Assembly (NCBI GenBank): GCA_947462335.1
Contig: OX381717.1
Coordinates: 45,489,523-45,553,522, forward strand
Source of the DNA: Harmothoe impar
Taxonomy: Eukaryota > Annelida > Polychaeta > Phyllodocida > Polynoidae
Reading direction: 5' to 3'
DNA length: 64,000 nt
In this document: positions 1 through 12,148 of the stretch, piece by piece
How positions within the stretch are numbered: the first letter of the stretch is position 1
Layout of the letters: every line of letters starts with the position of its first letter
The notes under the pieces: generated by a model
Database searches by the model: none
Told to the model about the DNA's origin: nothing
What the model saw: only the letters and a program-made list of their open reading frames with translations
Translations under genes and position numbers: made by a program

Positions 1-79
1 TCAAATAATTAAGAGTGTTTACCCAGGTGTCTAGCCCCAAATTTCCTCCACAGTCCTGCAATTCAGAAATGACCCTCGT

Positions 80-1200
80 GTATGCTCCGACACTTTTATA
101 TTTGGGGTCAAAATGCGCCAAATATTAAAGGCGCTGGAATATATCAAATATAATCAAAATAAGGAGGGGCACAAGTATTAAAGTGTGGAAAAAGAATTTT
201 GTAATTATCTCTTTTTTTAAACTTCCCAGCGCCAAAATAGTGATTTTGGACTTTTTTTAAAAGTGTCGGAGCATACATCAACGATGAAAATACTGAATAT
301 ACAAGGTCTCTAGCACATTTTTGTGGGTTGTAATGGAATATTTTGGCTGTAATAGATGAATCTCGATTCGTCAGTGTCGAAATTTCATTCAATTTCACCA
401 CACGGGCGCAACAACGCGCGCGAATGTAGCCGGTCTGTATACTCCGACACTTTTATGTATGCTCCGACACTTTTATATTTTGCCCAAAATGGAGCTGTCG
501 CTCGCTTAATATTGCTTCCCCATGCTACATATCAATTTGAAATTGTACCTAAGGGAGCCGCCTACCCCTCATAACCTTTTTATATCGAATATATGTGTTT
601 AGGCCTAATGTAGGGGTGGTTTTGGTGTGATTCACCTCACAAAATTGGAAAATTTTGAACTTATTTCGCCGCAACCAACCTCAAAGTCAGTCTGGCTGGT
701 GCTATGTGTACTTATTATGATTCACACACTTCTAGTTCATCAATTTATCATGCTTTACCTACGCTGGTAAGATGTATTTGGGTGCCAGAGCCCAATATAG
801 TGATCCTCGGATAAAAGTGTCGGAGCATACACACGATATGGTTAAACTCTCATAGTGAAGTTAATAATAATTTAATCAAACCAAATCCAGCGCAGGCTAG
901 ATTTACTTGAAAGTATGCATATTGAGGATAGTGCACAGCATATTTTGGGGATGAACAAGGCCATTTTGAGCAAACTAGAGAAAAGTTGGTGCCCACTGCC
1001 ATTTTTTTCAAGATTTTCAAGATTTCTACAAAGTGTGTCGGCCTGTAACAGAAGAGGTTTTAGAGTGGTGATTACCAAACTTGGCATGCATTATCCTATA
1101 TACTGTGGCTAGTTGGAGGTGAAACTAGAAGATTCTATGGTGTTTTTAAAGCATTCTACCAGCTGTTTGATATTTTAGTCGTATGCTCCGACACTTTTAT
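80..1200. repeat. Cluster of six 20-bp motifs in both orientations
   Basis: The motif GTATGCTCCGACACTTTTAT occurs at 80-99, 437-456 (one base different) and 457-476 on the plus strand, as its complement at 257-276 and 811-830, and again on the plus strand at 1181-1200. Two copies are directly adjacent. Steps between neighbouring sites are about 178, 179, 20, 354 and 370 bp. I see no open frame or long terminal repeat joining them. They may be the subterminal repeats of a foldback or Helitron-like element whose left end lies outside the window. Confidence 0.7.
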
Positions 1201-2947
1201 ATCAACATATGTTTGCCGGTGAATAAAAACTGACACCCTGGGAGTTAAGCCGTCCAATTTATGTTTTCATGGAGCCAAGATACTAGTCTTCCAATAAAAT
1301 AAACTTGCTTTAAGATTAATTGAGTTTGCTGAATTTTCAATCTGATATATTTCTGCCCCCAGATTAATCCATTTTCGAGATTTCTGACCCATATGCCAGT
1401 TTTCTTACCACTTTGATCAGAGTTTCAATAATTGTATTGGACTAGAAGTATTGTTCTCTGTATTCTATAATTGGACTATATAATCATTTTGATAGTTCTT
1501 TATGCACAAAGTATTTCTGCAATATTGGGAAGTCGCTGACTGTGCTCACAATTACGATTTGTACATACTTAGGGTATACTTATAAACGGCATTACATGTA
1601 TATGGCTGAGAAACCGATGAAATAGTCACAAGGACTATGACTCTGATCAACAAATAACTTTAAGTTAATTGGTAATTTTGAGAATGCAGAGAGAAGAAAG
1701 AAGGAACGTTCCCCAATCCTTCTGAAGAAAGGCTCTGGTGAATGGAACCAGAAAGTATGATGGTAAAATTACCATCACACATTCTGGTTTCTGTTAACAG
1801 GTACCAAGCTACTAGTAGAGAGCGCCCAAACCCGCAAACAGTTCACGGTCATAGTGGTTGTCATCAGAGCCTTCCCTCAGAGGAGTTGGGGATAAGAGTA
1901 CTTACCAATGTGCAACACACCCAAATATAGTGTCCAGCTTGTAGGCTGATGGTGTCACATGAATGCCCACTGGCATGCAGACAAGTCATGCAGAGTGGGC
2001 ATGGGCCCTCAGGTGGTAGTGGTATAATGCACTACTGACATGATGCCAGAGCTGGGAAGAGTTTGGGCATAAATAAGAGTTATTTGTATTTACTTACATA
2101 AACCCTTCAAGTTGTAGTGGTTTTTTTCATCAATTTACAGGTAAGGCAGTGCCATGCATCAGAGGGTTACAACTTGTCTTTTTTTTAATTTAAATCGTTT
2201 ATGAAGCGACCCTATTTAACTGGATGCAGTCGGGGTGGCTTTTTAAGCTGGCTGAGGATGGCTTTTGCTGATCACTTAATCTGGAACAGCACAAGAAGAG
2301 GAACTTTAAAGCCCCCAGGGACAACAATTCCCACTGATTGCTGGCTGCTGGTGATCAAAAACAGGCATATTTCTTCTTCATCTCAATCCCCTTGATTTGG
2401 GTTTTAAGAACCTTGTCCATGTTTGCGGCCACAGCAATGAACACCAGCTGCGTTGTGGTTTGCACATAGGGACTCATTTGCTGAAAATATTGGTCCTGGT
2501 ATTTTTCATGTTGTAACAGCTCTCTCCAGACCCTTCATCTGCCCCTCCTCCCACAAATGTCAAATCGAATGTCTTTCTAGCACTGTTGCCAAATCATGCA
2601 ATGTATTTAATTTGACCAGGTCATCCTTGAAAATACAACTATAGCATCGAATAGCACAGGGTAAAACATTTATCTTATCGTACCAGACTCTCAAGGTCGG
2701 GAATCTCCAATTTCAATACTGAGATTCTCTGAAAGGCCTTCCTAATATAGCACCATGCCACGTAACATACTAGTCTCGAAGCAATAAAAGGTGAACTTCT
2801 GATTACAGTTATCGGAAAGCTTTTAGAAACCATTCTAAATTGATACTTAGCTAGATAAGGGACTCCCTCACCTAAGTGTACCTAGCTGGGCTGAGAGGAT
2901 ATATAGGAATATTCTCACCTTTGATAGAATGTTTTATCCGAAGTCTT
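1201..2947. other. No gene seen; AT-rich unique-looking DNA
   Basis: The open frames here are short (62-64 codons) and have no recognisable composition or motif. The stretch at 2780-2850 resembles block G sequence found again near 14640, 26860 and 35470 (a TGATTRG core followed by AGAAAGCT-like text), so the window-wide old duplications reach this far left. Confidence 0.5.
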
Positions 2948-3072
2948 CCCAGTAAACACAAAACGGTATACCAATTTATATAACATTTCTTTATGGCTTC
3001 CTATTGTGGCAAAACGTTGGAAAACGCTAGAAACGTTATTTGACGTAAAATAATGTATCTTTGTTAGCTGGG
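2948..3072. mobile_element. Short inverted-repeat element, CCCAG(C/T)AAACAC type
   Basis: The left end reads CCCAGTAAACACAAAACG and the right end TTTGTTAGCTGGG, giving imperfect terminal inverted repeats around an AACGTT-rich interior. A related piece sits at 43549-43690 (CCCAGCTAACAA, then AACATT repeats). Elements of this look occur widely in marine animal genomes, as I recall; this copy is non-coding. Confidence 0.5.
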
Positions 3073-3360
3073 TTGTCTTTTGGTTCTTTTTGGTCCCTGA
3101 TGCAATTTCTGAAAATTGTATTAGTTCCAGGTAAACCTATTTCCTCCACGGTAATTTGACTATCCTCGCCTGAAACAAGCGTTCATTTTACACACATTGT
3201 CAGACGCAAATTAATAGGTTCTGTTCACATTGTTTTACTCACTGTCCCTAATATATAGTTAGCAAGTGTATTAAAGGATAAAAGAGAAGGTATGTCTACT
3301 TAGAAAATGCTTTATACACTATTGGCAAACTATACGAGACCCATTATCCCCCATTATATA

Positions 3361-4252
3361 TACACTGCAAAAAAGGTGCTTAGGTTTTAAACATGTTTAG
3401 GTCTAAACATGTTTAAAGTCTAAAGATTTTACTAGGTTTGTGTTTTTGAATACTTCTGTTTAGGAATGAAACACTTTTATTCTAAATGCCTAAACAGTTA
3501 TATTGAATATGTCTAGATGTTTAGAATTTAAACAGTATAAAAAGTTGGTGTTTAGGATGTAAACATGTAGTGTTTAGATCATAGTATATCAAACACATAC
3601 CAGATGGCAGCTCTGTGGTTGGCTGTAGTTTCTACAACCACTTTAATGATATTGTGGATCTAAAGGTGCTTAAATCTGAGTTAATTAATTTAAATTGCAT
3701 GGGATACAAAAGGATACTAATACACATTGCAGGATTCAAGGGTTGAATGCTATATCACTATGATCACGATGCAATAAAGATACATCAGCTACATAGACAC
3801 CACTTTTAAGAATTTTAAGAATGGATAAAGCATTATCTTCCCTGAAGGTCTGTTGTATTGACTCAAGGCTGTGCCTATGTTAAAATAGAGGCCTATGTGA
3901 AATAATGATGCACATATTGCCCTAAGGGAGGGGGGGGCTGCTAGAAGTCTCTTCAAGACATTATATGGAAATAAAATTATTTATTTATTTATCTAAACAT
4001 AATAATAATAGGTCTCTAGGCACACCACTTTTAGCCTTAAAAACTTGACAGACAAACACAATAATATGCTAAATTCTTGAATTCTAAACACTTCATTGTC
4101 CTAAACACATTGCTTTAAACACATAAATGTCTAAGCACTGAGCTAAACATATTATTTGTCTAAACATGTTTAGGATCATATTGTGTGGACAAAAACGGGG
4201 CAGGAATGTGTTTAGGATTGTGTTTAGGATCTAAACACCTTTTTTGCAGTGT
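3361..4252. mobile_element. Non-autonomous DNA transposon with TACACTGCAAAAAAGGTG ends
   Basis: The two ends are inverted copies: TACACTGCAAAAAAGGTG at 3361-3378 matches the complement of 4235-4252, and the match continues more weakly inside. The interior is mirror-organised. The left third is full of GTTTAG units (for example 3382-3420 and 3525-3570), and the right third is full of the complement CTAAAC (4058-4180). No transposase frame exists, so it must have been moved in trans. The outermost TA or TAC could be the target duplication. The superfamily is not certain; hAT- or CMC-type MITEs are options. Confidence 0.75.
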
Positions 4253-4503
4253 ACATTGTAAAAAGTTGTTGTTCGTGAACAGCAATATGTGCTGTAACTA
4301 TACAGTACTTTAGCTGTAAAAGATAATACAGCAACTTTTGCTGTACACATACAATTCTGTTACTGTAGATGCAGGTTCGAATCCCATAACCAGCAACCAG
4401 AGGGAGAGAGAGCAGAGAGGTTGGAGGGAGTACCATACTACACAGCTCAAATATGACCTGATCTTTTCAAAAGCCTATTGATGCAGGCTACATATAAGTG
4501 ATT

Positions 4504-4575
4504 GCCCCTCTAGCTCAGTTGGTAGAGCCGTGGGAGATGTAGTCTGAGGGTCAGCAGTTCCAGTCCCGGCAGGAA
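4504..4575 (+). repeat. tRNA-like sequence (tRNA pseudogene or SINE head)
   Basis: An A-box TAGCTCAGTTGG (4511-4522) sits in a D arm with perfect GCTC/GAGC pairing, and a B-box-like AGTTCCAGTCC lies at 4556-4566. The acceptor ends (GCCCCTC and GGCAGGA) do not pair, and no proper anticodon stem forms. It is therefore not a working tRNA gene but a relic or the head of a tRNA-derived SINE. Confidence 0.6.
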
Positions 4576-4919
4576 ACTCTCACACAAACTACATTTCTCC
4601 TGATGCAATTCTAAAGTATAATATATTTTGGTACACTGAAATGTTACTATTGAAAATATGCAGAGGATAAGACCAATGTATCTCAACAATATGCATGAAA
4701 GATAGTAAAATTTACTTTGAAAAACATCTATCTAAAGGCCATCAAGATTACACTCCAACTAATGGTAGTTCAGTCCTTATTAGTACATTACTGCAATAGG
4801 GTAATTTTCATATTAACCCATAAGACATGAAAAGTCTAGTTCTAAAATTGTCCCCAGGGATCCTGTATTGACCTCATTACCATTCACACATAAGTAGGAG
4901 GCGTTTCATGCCCCTGACA

Positions 4920-4985
4920 TGGATTCACTGGTGTAGTGGTCATGGCTCAGGACTATGGATTGGAACCTGGGGGTTCAAATCTCCA
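4920..4985 (+). repeat. tRNA-derived SINE-like head
   Basis: An A-box-like TGGTGTAGTGGTCATGG at 4930-4946 is followed at normal tRNA spacing by a B-box-like GGGTTCAAATCTCC at 4971-4984. The intervening text does not make a clean anticodon arm. It most resembles a SINE head or a decayed tRNA. Confidence 0.5.
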
Positions 4986-5360
4986 AGATGTTGAATATGT
5001 GAGCCTTTTTAGAACTCAGGTCTGCGTCTACAGTAGATTCTACTGTAGGTCTACAGCAGAATTTACTGGAACCAAAGTTGCCCCCAATAGTTGCTGTACA
5101 GGAACACTACTTACTTCTAACAGTGTATGTCAATGCTGGTAATCATGTAAACGCGTTCTACTTTACAAATAAAGCTTGTATAACCATCAAGGTAATGCAG
5201 ATTTGACATGAATATATCCCCCATTAGGGTAGACCTTACCTTATAATGTCCCCAGAGCCCAGAAGTCATTACGTGTGGTAGATGACAGGGGCTGAGTGGC
5301 CCAAGGGTGTACCAGTCATTCACTGATATTATTATGATTATTATTATGTCCACATTGGAT

Positions 5361-5624
5361 TGTGTCTCATGAGATCAGGCCAATGTGAAAGTCTTTGACC
5401 AGGTGCCATCCTTTACTGGGTACCATCTTTGACCAGGTGCCATCTTTGACCGGCCACCATCAGTTAACATAAATAAATCTATTCTTAGATATGTAAGGGA
5501 TAAAAATAAAGAAACTTTACATGTCCTAAATAAACCGTTTTCCATCAGGAGGTCAAAGATGGCGCTCAGTCAAAGACGGCACCCAGTCAAAGACATTCAC
5601 ATTGGCCCAATCTCATGAGACACA
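5361..5624. mobile_element. Inverted-repeat element with GTCTTTGACC subrepeats
   Basis: The left end TGTGTCTCATGAGAT is the complement of the right end at 5610-5624, and pairing continues through GGCCAATGTGAA to GTCTTTGAC on both sides. Inside the left arm the unit (T)CTTTGACC with a following GTGCCATC recurs three to four times, and the complement recurs in the right arm. There is no coding capacity. A relative with GTGACGTCTTTGAC units lies at 16095-16500. Confidence 0.75.
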
Positions 5625-6170
5625 GCCATTAGCTTCCTTCCATGCCAATGGGGGTAAAGGTACAGGCCCCCGGAGAGCTGTCTTTTTTGTGGCGACGGGT
5701 GTATTGGACACCTCCTTTGATGGTGAATGCTCATACCCATTGATTAATTCTACTACATAACTAATTGAAGGTAACCCTGATTGAACTGTCTTCAGACTGG
5801 TGTCTATGGTTTGAATACATTTGCTAGTATAAATGAAATATAAACGAAATGATAATAATAGTATTATTCAACCTGCAGGATTATAGTTGATTTCATCTTT
5901 GGTACTGACATAACATAATGTTGTTTTACAGGGATTGAAATTGATTTATTTTAATCTGAGGAGTCCATTGTATTTGAGAGAGATCTGGTTTTTGAGATGT
6001 CAGACTGTATAAAACATTGTAACGTGAGTACCGGGTTTCTTTCCTTTAAACGAAATGGATTCCAGCTTTTTTAATCTTTTATAAAGTAATGTTTTTCTTG
6101 AGGGAAACGGGATCCTTTGCGGAAATCTGGATGTCATCCTGATCTGGTGGACCTTATGATCTCACCTGTT
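5625..6170. other. No gene seen; weak splice-like pair only
   Basis: At 5931 a TGTTTTACAG precedes a short segment that ends before GTGAGT at 6024. The best frame stops after about 26 codons, so I do not call an exon. The rest is AT-rich with no repeats I recognise. Confidence 0.3.
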
Positions 6171-6993
6171 TTCATAATAATATTTGTGTACTTGCAAGTC
6201 GCCAAAAGAGGAACATTTATGACATAGTATATGAATGGTTGAGGGGTAGAATTCAGATAGTTGAGTAGACTAACCCCTAGAGGCCTTTTATAACCACCAG
6301 CATTTAATCACCTGCGACATCACCCATAGCCATGTTCCAAGGCCTGGATGATAATGCTAAGCAGCCATATATATGTGAACAACCAAGTACACATGTTAAT
6401 GCAGTACATGTAGTTGAGATGGGAAATAACAAAACATTTTATACCTGCCTCTATCACCTATAGTATACCTAGCTAGGAAACCTGACCATCAAGAACAAAG
6501 ATCTCATAAACTTTCTCCACTCTACCAATGGCTATTACACAGTCTGGGTTCTATCCCCTCTTTTCTCCTTCTTATTAGAAGAATAAATCATTATAGTTGT
6601 ATACACTAACCTATTATTGGCCTTAAGGCCATTAGAATCATAGACAATTCTAAAACACTTTTATAAATTACATGTTAGGTATACATAACAAGAGAACACA
6701 CCAAAATGTGTAGTTTGTTGTTATATTTGATGTCTGCCAGGCCAGTACACTCCTGCCAGGATATATAAATGAAAATCACATCAAATCATATCATTTATTT
6801 CATGGTGAATACGGCACTCCCATTGACTTAACCAAGGAGGGCCGTATTTAACACCCCCCGTGAAATAACCCAACCCCTTATTTAGCGGCCTGTCAAATCA
6901 TCAAAATTGTTGATTTAACCACTATAAAGTAGCTTTTTCGGAGCAATTGAGTGGAATTTTGACAAATATTGTTAATAATAACATGAAATAAAC

Positions 6994-7092
6994 ACAAAGG
7001 AACACGAGTAGAGTTTCTCACTGAGGGTTATTTCACTCGGCTTCGCCTCGTGAAATAACCCTCAGTGAGGAACTCTACTCGTGCACCTTTGT
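6994..7092. repeat. Near-perfect 99-nt hairpin (foldback)
   Basis: The left arm from ACAAAGG (6994) to ACTCGG (about 7040) pairs with the right arm ending CCTTTGT (7092). The core GGTTATTTCAC is paired exactly with GTGAAATAACC, and only a few nucleotides are left for a loop (GCTTCGCC region). A further GTGAAATAACCC lies at about 6864, so the hairpin may be one end of a larger element spanning about 6800-7092. Confidence 0.75.
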
Positions 7093-7180
7093 CTATAGAC
7101 TGCTGACCATGTAGAAACTATCATGATGGATTTTATAACTGATACTGAAATCTACTGTCAGGCTTTAGCTTTAATTCTGA
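7088..7180 (+). repeat. Block B, copy 0 (diverged)
   Basis: It shows the block B order: GACTGCTGACCATGTAG, then ATCATGATGGA, then CTGTCAGGCTTTAGC. It lacks the intact CCAAT of the better copies. Confidence 0.5.
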
Positions 7181-7897
7181 AGGTGGATATGCAGCTTATT
7201 TAGTGTAGGCGTTTCTGACACACCAACATAAAGTCATCATTTTTGAATTTCTTGGGTTTGCCTTGTCTTTGCATTAAAAGGTAAAAAGCACCTAGTAAAA
7301 AGACGATTAGATTCACAGTAAATACTGTATTACTTCTGTTTTGAAACATAAACTAGGGACATTATTAAAACAATTATGATTCCCATGAAACCATTTTCAT
7401 TACAATGATAGCTAAATTCATTTTTGTCATAATACAATTATCAAAAGCAGGATTTTAAGGTTCTGTAAGGGCTGGCTTTGATCGCTGAATGCAGCTAGAA
7501 TCGAAATAGTTGTTACCGTAATAGGCTCCTTGTCTTTTAGATCTCTCATCATGAACTGGAGAAACTTTTTCCCTATAAATAAAAACAACTTACTGACACT
7601 GTATTGATGTACCCTACAGAGTTTATGAACATCAACCCTGATGCACTATCCCATCTCTAAAGGATTAATTACATAGAACTGTTTACAAGAACTATTATTC
7701 CCGCAAATGCAATTTTGTTTCTGACAGCAATGTGGGCAGACCTATCCCATGACAGACAGAGCTCCATAGCTATGAGCCATAGCTTTAACTAGTTGTAGGA
7801 CAACCATATTAATCTTGCTCTCTATTTCTTTGTACTACTAGACTGGATGCTACGGGCTGTATGAGGATTGTTTAATTGCGTAAATAGACTAACCAGC

Positions 7898-8549
7898 GGG
7901 GTGTTTCACAAGGGGAAAATAGATACAATTAATTTTACATGTTTTCTAAGACCAACTTAATATCACCCAATGTTAATCTTATCTTGGTGTTTCACAAGTT
8001 TCAATTGTATCTATGGTCATATACTTAGATACAATTGAAAATAATAATGCGGCTTGTGAAACACTAACTTAAAACTAACATTTGGTAAAAGTTAGTCAAC
8101 CTTAATAACCATGTAGCATTAATCTTAAATACGCTCCCCTTGTATGATGATCACATAGGATCAACATAAGTGTTGTTTAAATGTGTATAACCAGTTTATT
8201 CTCATCCTGAATAAACGGATATTTGCAGGGATTATTGTGTGTACTATGACACATATATTGCATGAAAAAAATGTTAAAAAAATATGTAAGGAAAATATTA
8301 GCGGGTATGGTATGAGCTCCACCCTAATATGCATTATGAAACACTTACACATTAGTTGTATCTAGATTGTAGGCTAAAGACACTGACTAAACATCTTGGT
8401 TGTAGACCTTTGTGAAACACATTTTATAAGCAGTATACAATTGATACAACCAATTGTCGGTCTTGGTGGTTATATGTATACAATTAACACCTGCTATATA
8501 GAAACACTTATTCCACAATTAACTGTATGTCTCCCTTGTGAAACACCCC
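7898..8549. mobile_element. MITE with GGGGTGTTTCACAAGGG ends
   Basis: The ends GGGGTGTTTCACAAGGGGA (7898-7916) and the complement of 8532-8549 are inverted repeats. A CAG flanks both sides (7894-7896 and 8551-8553), compatible with a 3-bp target duplication. The interior carries several more TTGTGAAACAC or GTGTTTCACAAG units in both orientations (about 7988, 8054, 8412). No protein frame of note: the 60-78 codon frames overlap each other on opposite strands. Confidence 0.75.
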
Positions 8550-8844
8550 ACAGTATTAGTATATGGATGGATGCATATCAAACTACTCGGAGGTGTACTT
8601 GGTGGTCAGAAAAAAGGTATTTGAATGGCTAAGTAGAAATCAGAGATGTTACTGATTTTAGAAAGCCAAACCCCAAAGCACTATAAGCACCAGTATTTAA
8701 AGGATTTCACTTCTGACATCTCCCATGTCTATATTCCAAGGCCTGGCTAATAGCGCTAAGCAGCCGTACAAGTTTAGAAGAACCAAGTGCAATGGTAGAC
8801 ACAGAGCATGTAGTTTAGGGGGGAAATCACAAGCTGCTGACACC

Positions 8845-8945
8845 CGGGTACTTTGTAGGGAGGTTACTCACCACGTAGTACCAATCATGGTAGATTTAAC
8901 TGTTTAATAACTTATACTGATATCACCTGTCAGGCTGTAGCCATC
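8845..8945 (+). repeat. Block B, copy 1
   Basis: It carries CACCACGTAG, then TACCAATCATGG, then CTGTCAGGCTGTAGCC. The CCAAT box is intact; the GGCGG of other copies reads GGTAG. Confidence 0.65.
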
Positions 8946-9624
8946 TTTGCTGAATATGAGTAGGCAGGTTTGGTTTGGGTCTCCCTGATGCACCAATATG
9001 TGAGATGTACTGGGAGACTTGTAGATCGTGTCACATATGGATGAAGTTACCAAGAATCAATGTGAAGCTTTTTAGCCAGGTGGATTAACAGGTAAAAAGC
9101 ACCTAGTAATAAGACTATGATATGCACAGTTAATACTGTTTGATTTCAGTATAGTTAAAATTAAGTAGGACATAGACATTCATTTATATAACAATGAGAT
9201 TCCTTGGGAACTATTCTGATTATAATGATTGTTAAATTCATTCTGTGTCATAATACCTTGTTAAAAGCAGGACATTGAGGTTCAGCTATAAATAGTTCTA
9301 TTCAGTAGGAAATAGTTGAAATATGATTTTCAAAAAATGTATGATATAGTGAATTTATGAGGCACTCATTCTTACAGGGCAGTCTAAATATCATTATGAT
9401 TTATTACAGCTTGGTTTGGTACAAAATAAACCATTATTAAAGATTTTTTGAATGGCTGAGATGACTTCAGAGGCTGTCTCAGCCATCTGTTGTGCAATGG
9501 GCATTTTTGCCCTTAAAACCACCTTTTACAGGTATTCTGTACGATCAGGTAGATTGAAAATTTGCTACAATTTTCTTTTGAAATGCACCCTTTTTTTTGT
9601 ACGACAGCATTCTACGATTTTCTT

Positions 9625-9660
9625 GAGATAAGCTAGTCGTATGAGATAAGCTGGTCGTAT
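9625..9660 (+). repeat. Two tandem 18-bp units with GATA core
   Basis: GAGATAAGCTAGTCGTAT is followed directly by the same unit with one change (A to G). Each holds AGATAAG, a consensus GATA-factor site. The surrounding 200 bp is rich in TCGTA/TACGA. The same array recurs at 12149-12184 through the large duplication. Binding is inference. Confidence 0.6.
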
Positions 9661-11368
9661 GTGTGGTTATTTTCTCCACCTTTACAACTGATAAACAGAT
9701 GTCGTAGGTATGGCATAAAATGACACCTGGACGATTAGCAATGGCCGTAGCAGTAAAATAGCTCTCTGTGTCGTAGAAACTTATGAATCGAGCCCCTGTA
9801 CCATACTGAACAAACACATTGAGAAATAGTTGTTTTCAAATGGAAGTCAAATGGAAGTCAAATCTTGTAATTGAAATACTGTATAGTAATAGCGAATTAA
9901 CTTCAGAGAGGATTGTGTCCTTCTTAACATTACTTTGAGAAAGTTTCAAACACTTAATTGAAATATGTTATGTTACGGATCACCATTAGGATGACAGAAA
10001 TGATGCTCATTTCCTTTTCAAAAATCATTCAAGTTTCTCCCCTTTTGTTTCTGAGTTCTATTTGACCGGATATCAAATCCCTCACAGGAACTTGAATTAA
10101 GTTATATCTGCTCCAAAATGTCCTTTCCATTTCGGCACTATGCTTGAAGGCCTTCATATCATAATGAGTCTGAATGAATCAGAATGATTATGTTTTCTGC
10201 AAATCAATATAAACAACTAAATCATACTATTATGGTTTTCCTCTACGTAGGTATATAAAAAAAAAACATAACTGTTATCAATTGTAAAGTACAACGTGCA
10301 ATACGTTATTGTCCTAGTCTTTTCCCTTTCTCTGTGACCTCAAGAATTAGAGAAACCTTTATGCCTAAAAAGAGGAACTAGACCTACTGCCGTCCCATTG
10401 ACTAAATGAACGAACATAACCCTTGAGGCACTTTACAATCTCTAAAGGATTAGACACATGGGAACGTTTACAAGAACTTATATTTCTGCAAATGCACTTT
10501 GCGTCTGACAGCAATTTGAGCAGACCTATCTCCTGACAGACAGCACTCCAGTTGCAAGCTTTAGCTAGTTGTCAGACAACCATTTTAATCACGATCTCTC
10601 TTCTCTCTTTTTTTTTTTACTTTGGTTCAGCAGAGAGAGACAAGATTGCTTTTCAGTAAATATGATCTCAGTGGAATATCATTAATCTGAATGTGTGTTG
10701 GAAAGAGCTAGGTCAGCTGGACTGATTCTGTTGTATGGTGTTGACCTGATATAATTCATATATCATATTGATGTTGTACTCCAGGCCATTGAACCGCACA
10801 GAATGACTGTACCAAGAGAAAGAAGAGACCCTCTATATGGTAATCAGTATTATACCATATAGTATCAGTATTATAGTTATGTGCATAGTTTCATTGATGT
10901 AAACTCATGAAGTAACCGGGCCGAAGTAACCACAGTATGGGGCATACAAGCAAGGATATATATTTATGATGACTTGGCTAAGCATTAGCTGAGGTACCTG
11001 GACTGTCCGCTTCAATGTGCTGGTAATGCTATTGAGCTGTTAAGCAAAGGAGCAGCTCAAGCAGCAGTGGCTTCTGGAGAAGAGGTGAATTATATTTCAC
11101 TTAGTCTCTGTACGCAGAATAGATGTCACAGCTATTTGAGGTATTTGAATGGCTAAGTAGAAATCAGAGATGTTACTGATTTTAGAAAGCCAAACCCCAA
11201 AGCACTATAAGCACCAGTATTTAAAGGATTTCACTTCTGACATCTCCCATGTCTATATTCCAAGGCCTGGCTAATAGCGCTAAGCAGCCGTACAAGTTTA
11301 GAAGAACCAAGTGCAATGGTAGACACAGAGCATGTAGTTTAGGGGGGAAATCACAAGCTGCTGACACC

Positions 11369-11469
11369 CGGGTACTTTGTAGGGAGGTTACTCACCACGT
11401 AGTACCAATCATGGTAGATTTAACTGTTTAATAACTTATACTGATATCACCTGTCAGGCTGTAGCCATC
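11369..11469 (+). repeat. Block B, copy 2
   Basis: Same text as copy 1, carried along by the 2524-bp duplication. Confidence 0.65.
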
Positions 11470-12148
11470 TTTGCTGAATATGAGTAGGCAGGTTTGGTTT
11501 GGGTCTCCCTGATGCACCAATATGTGAGATGTACTGGGAGACTTGTAGATCGTGTCACATATGGATGAAGTTACCAAGAATCAATGTGAAGCTTTTTAGC
11601 CAGGTGGATTAACAGGTAAAAAGCACCTAGTAATAAGACTATGATATGCACAGTTAATACTGTTTGATTTCAGTATAGTTAAAATTAAGTAGGACATAGA
11701 CATTCATTTATATAACAATGAGATTCCTTGGGAACTATTCTGATTATAATGATTGTTAAATTCATTCTGTGTCATAATACCTTGTTAAAAGCAGGACATT
11801 GAGGTTCAGCTATAAATAGTTCTATTCAGTAGGAAATAGTTGAAATATGATTTTCAAAAAATGTATGATATAGTGAATTTATGAGGCACTCATTCTTACA
11901 GGGCAGTCTAAATATCATTATGATTTATTACAGCTTGGTTTGGTACAAAATAAACCATTATTAAAGATTTTTTGAATGGCTGAGATGACTTCAGAGGCTG
12001 TCTCAGCCATCTGTTGTGCAATGGGCATTTTTGCCCTTAAAACCACCTTTTACAGGTATTCTGTACGATCAGGTAGATTGAAAATTTGCTACAATTTTCT
12101 TTTGAAATGCACCCTTTTTTTTGTACGACAGCATTCTACGATTTTCTT

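Larger units (their letters stand above)
4252..5127. mobile_element. Probable composite of CTGTA-rich element and tRNA-like pieces
   Basis: This abuts the previous element. The left end TACATTGTAAAAAGT and the complement of the right end, TACACTGTTAGAAGT, are similar, so this may be one element of about 870 bp. Both flanks are rich in CTGTA/TACAG, as is the repeat at 20180-20352. Inside are a perfect B-box-like GGTTCGAATCC at 4374-4384 and two tRNA-like segments listed separately. The joining into one element is inference. Confidence 0.35.
6175..7890. repeat. Older, diverged copy of the 2.5-kb duplicated unit
   Basis: Several blocks match the young duplicates in the same order: GTGTACTTG then TATATGAATGG near 6190-6235, TTCCAAGGCCTGG near 6336, block B near 7090-7180, GGTAAAAAGCACCTAGTAA at about 7280, and CTCTAAAGGATTA through GACAGACAG at about 7655-7770. 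The middle is interrupted by the hairpin element at 6994-7092. This copy predates the 8616-13663 duplication by a large margin. Confidence 0.65.
8616..11139. repeat. Young tandem duplication, left unit (2524 bp)
   Basis: The unit starts at GGTATTTGAATGGC and repeats from 11140 with an offset of exactly 2524 bp. Every anchor I checked (8725/11249, 9545/12069, 10827/13351) keeps this offset, so there are no net indels. The only difference I noticed is C at 10830 against A at 13354. It contains block B and an 18-bp GATA-type tandem repeat. Short open frames inside (60 and 90 codons) show no family resemblance. Confidence 0.95.

Noticed and set aside
4504..4575. Functional tRNA gene
   Set aside because: The acceptor stem and anticodon arm do not form, despite good D-arm and B-box-like text.
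5931..6023. Exon between TGTTTTACAG and GTGAGTACC
   Set aside because: All reasonable frames stop before the donor and no paralogous copy keeps the signals.
8725..11431. Identical 60-codon frames at 8725 and 11249 as a duplicated gene
   Set aside because: They are identical only because of the 2524-bp duplication; the older copy at 6.3 kb does not keep the frame.
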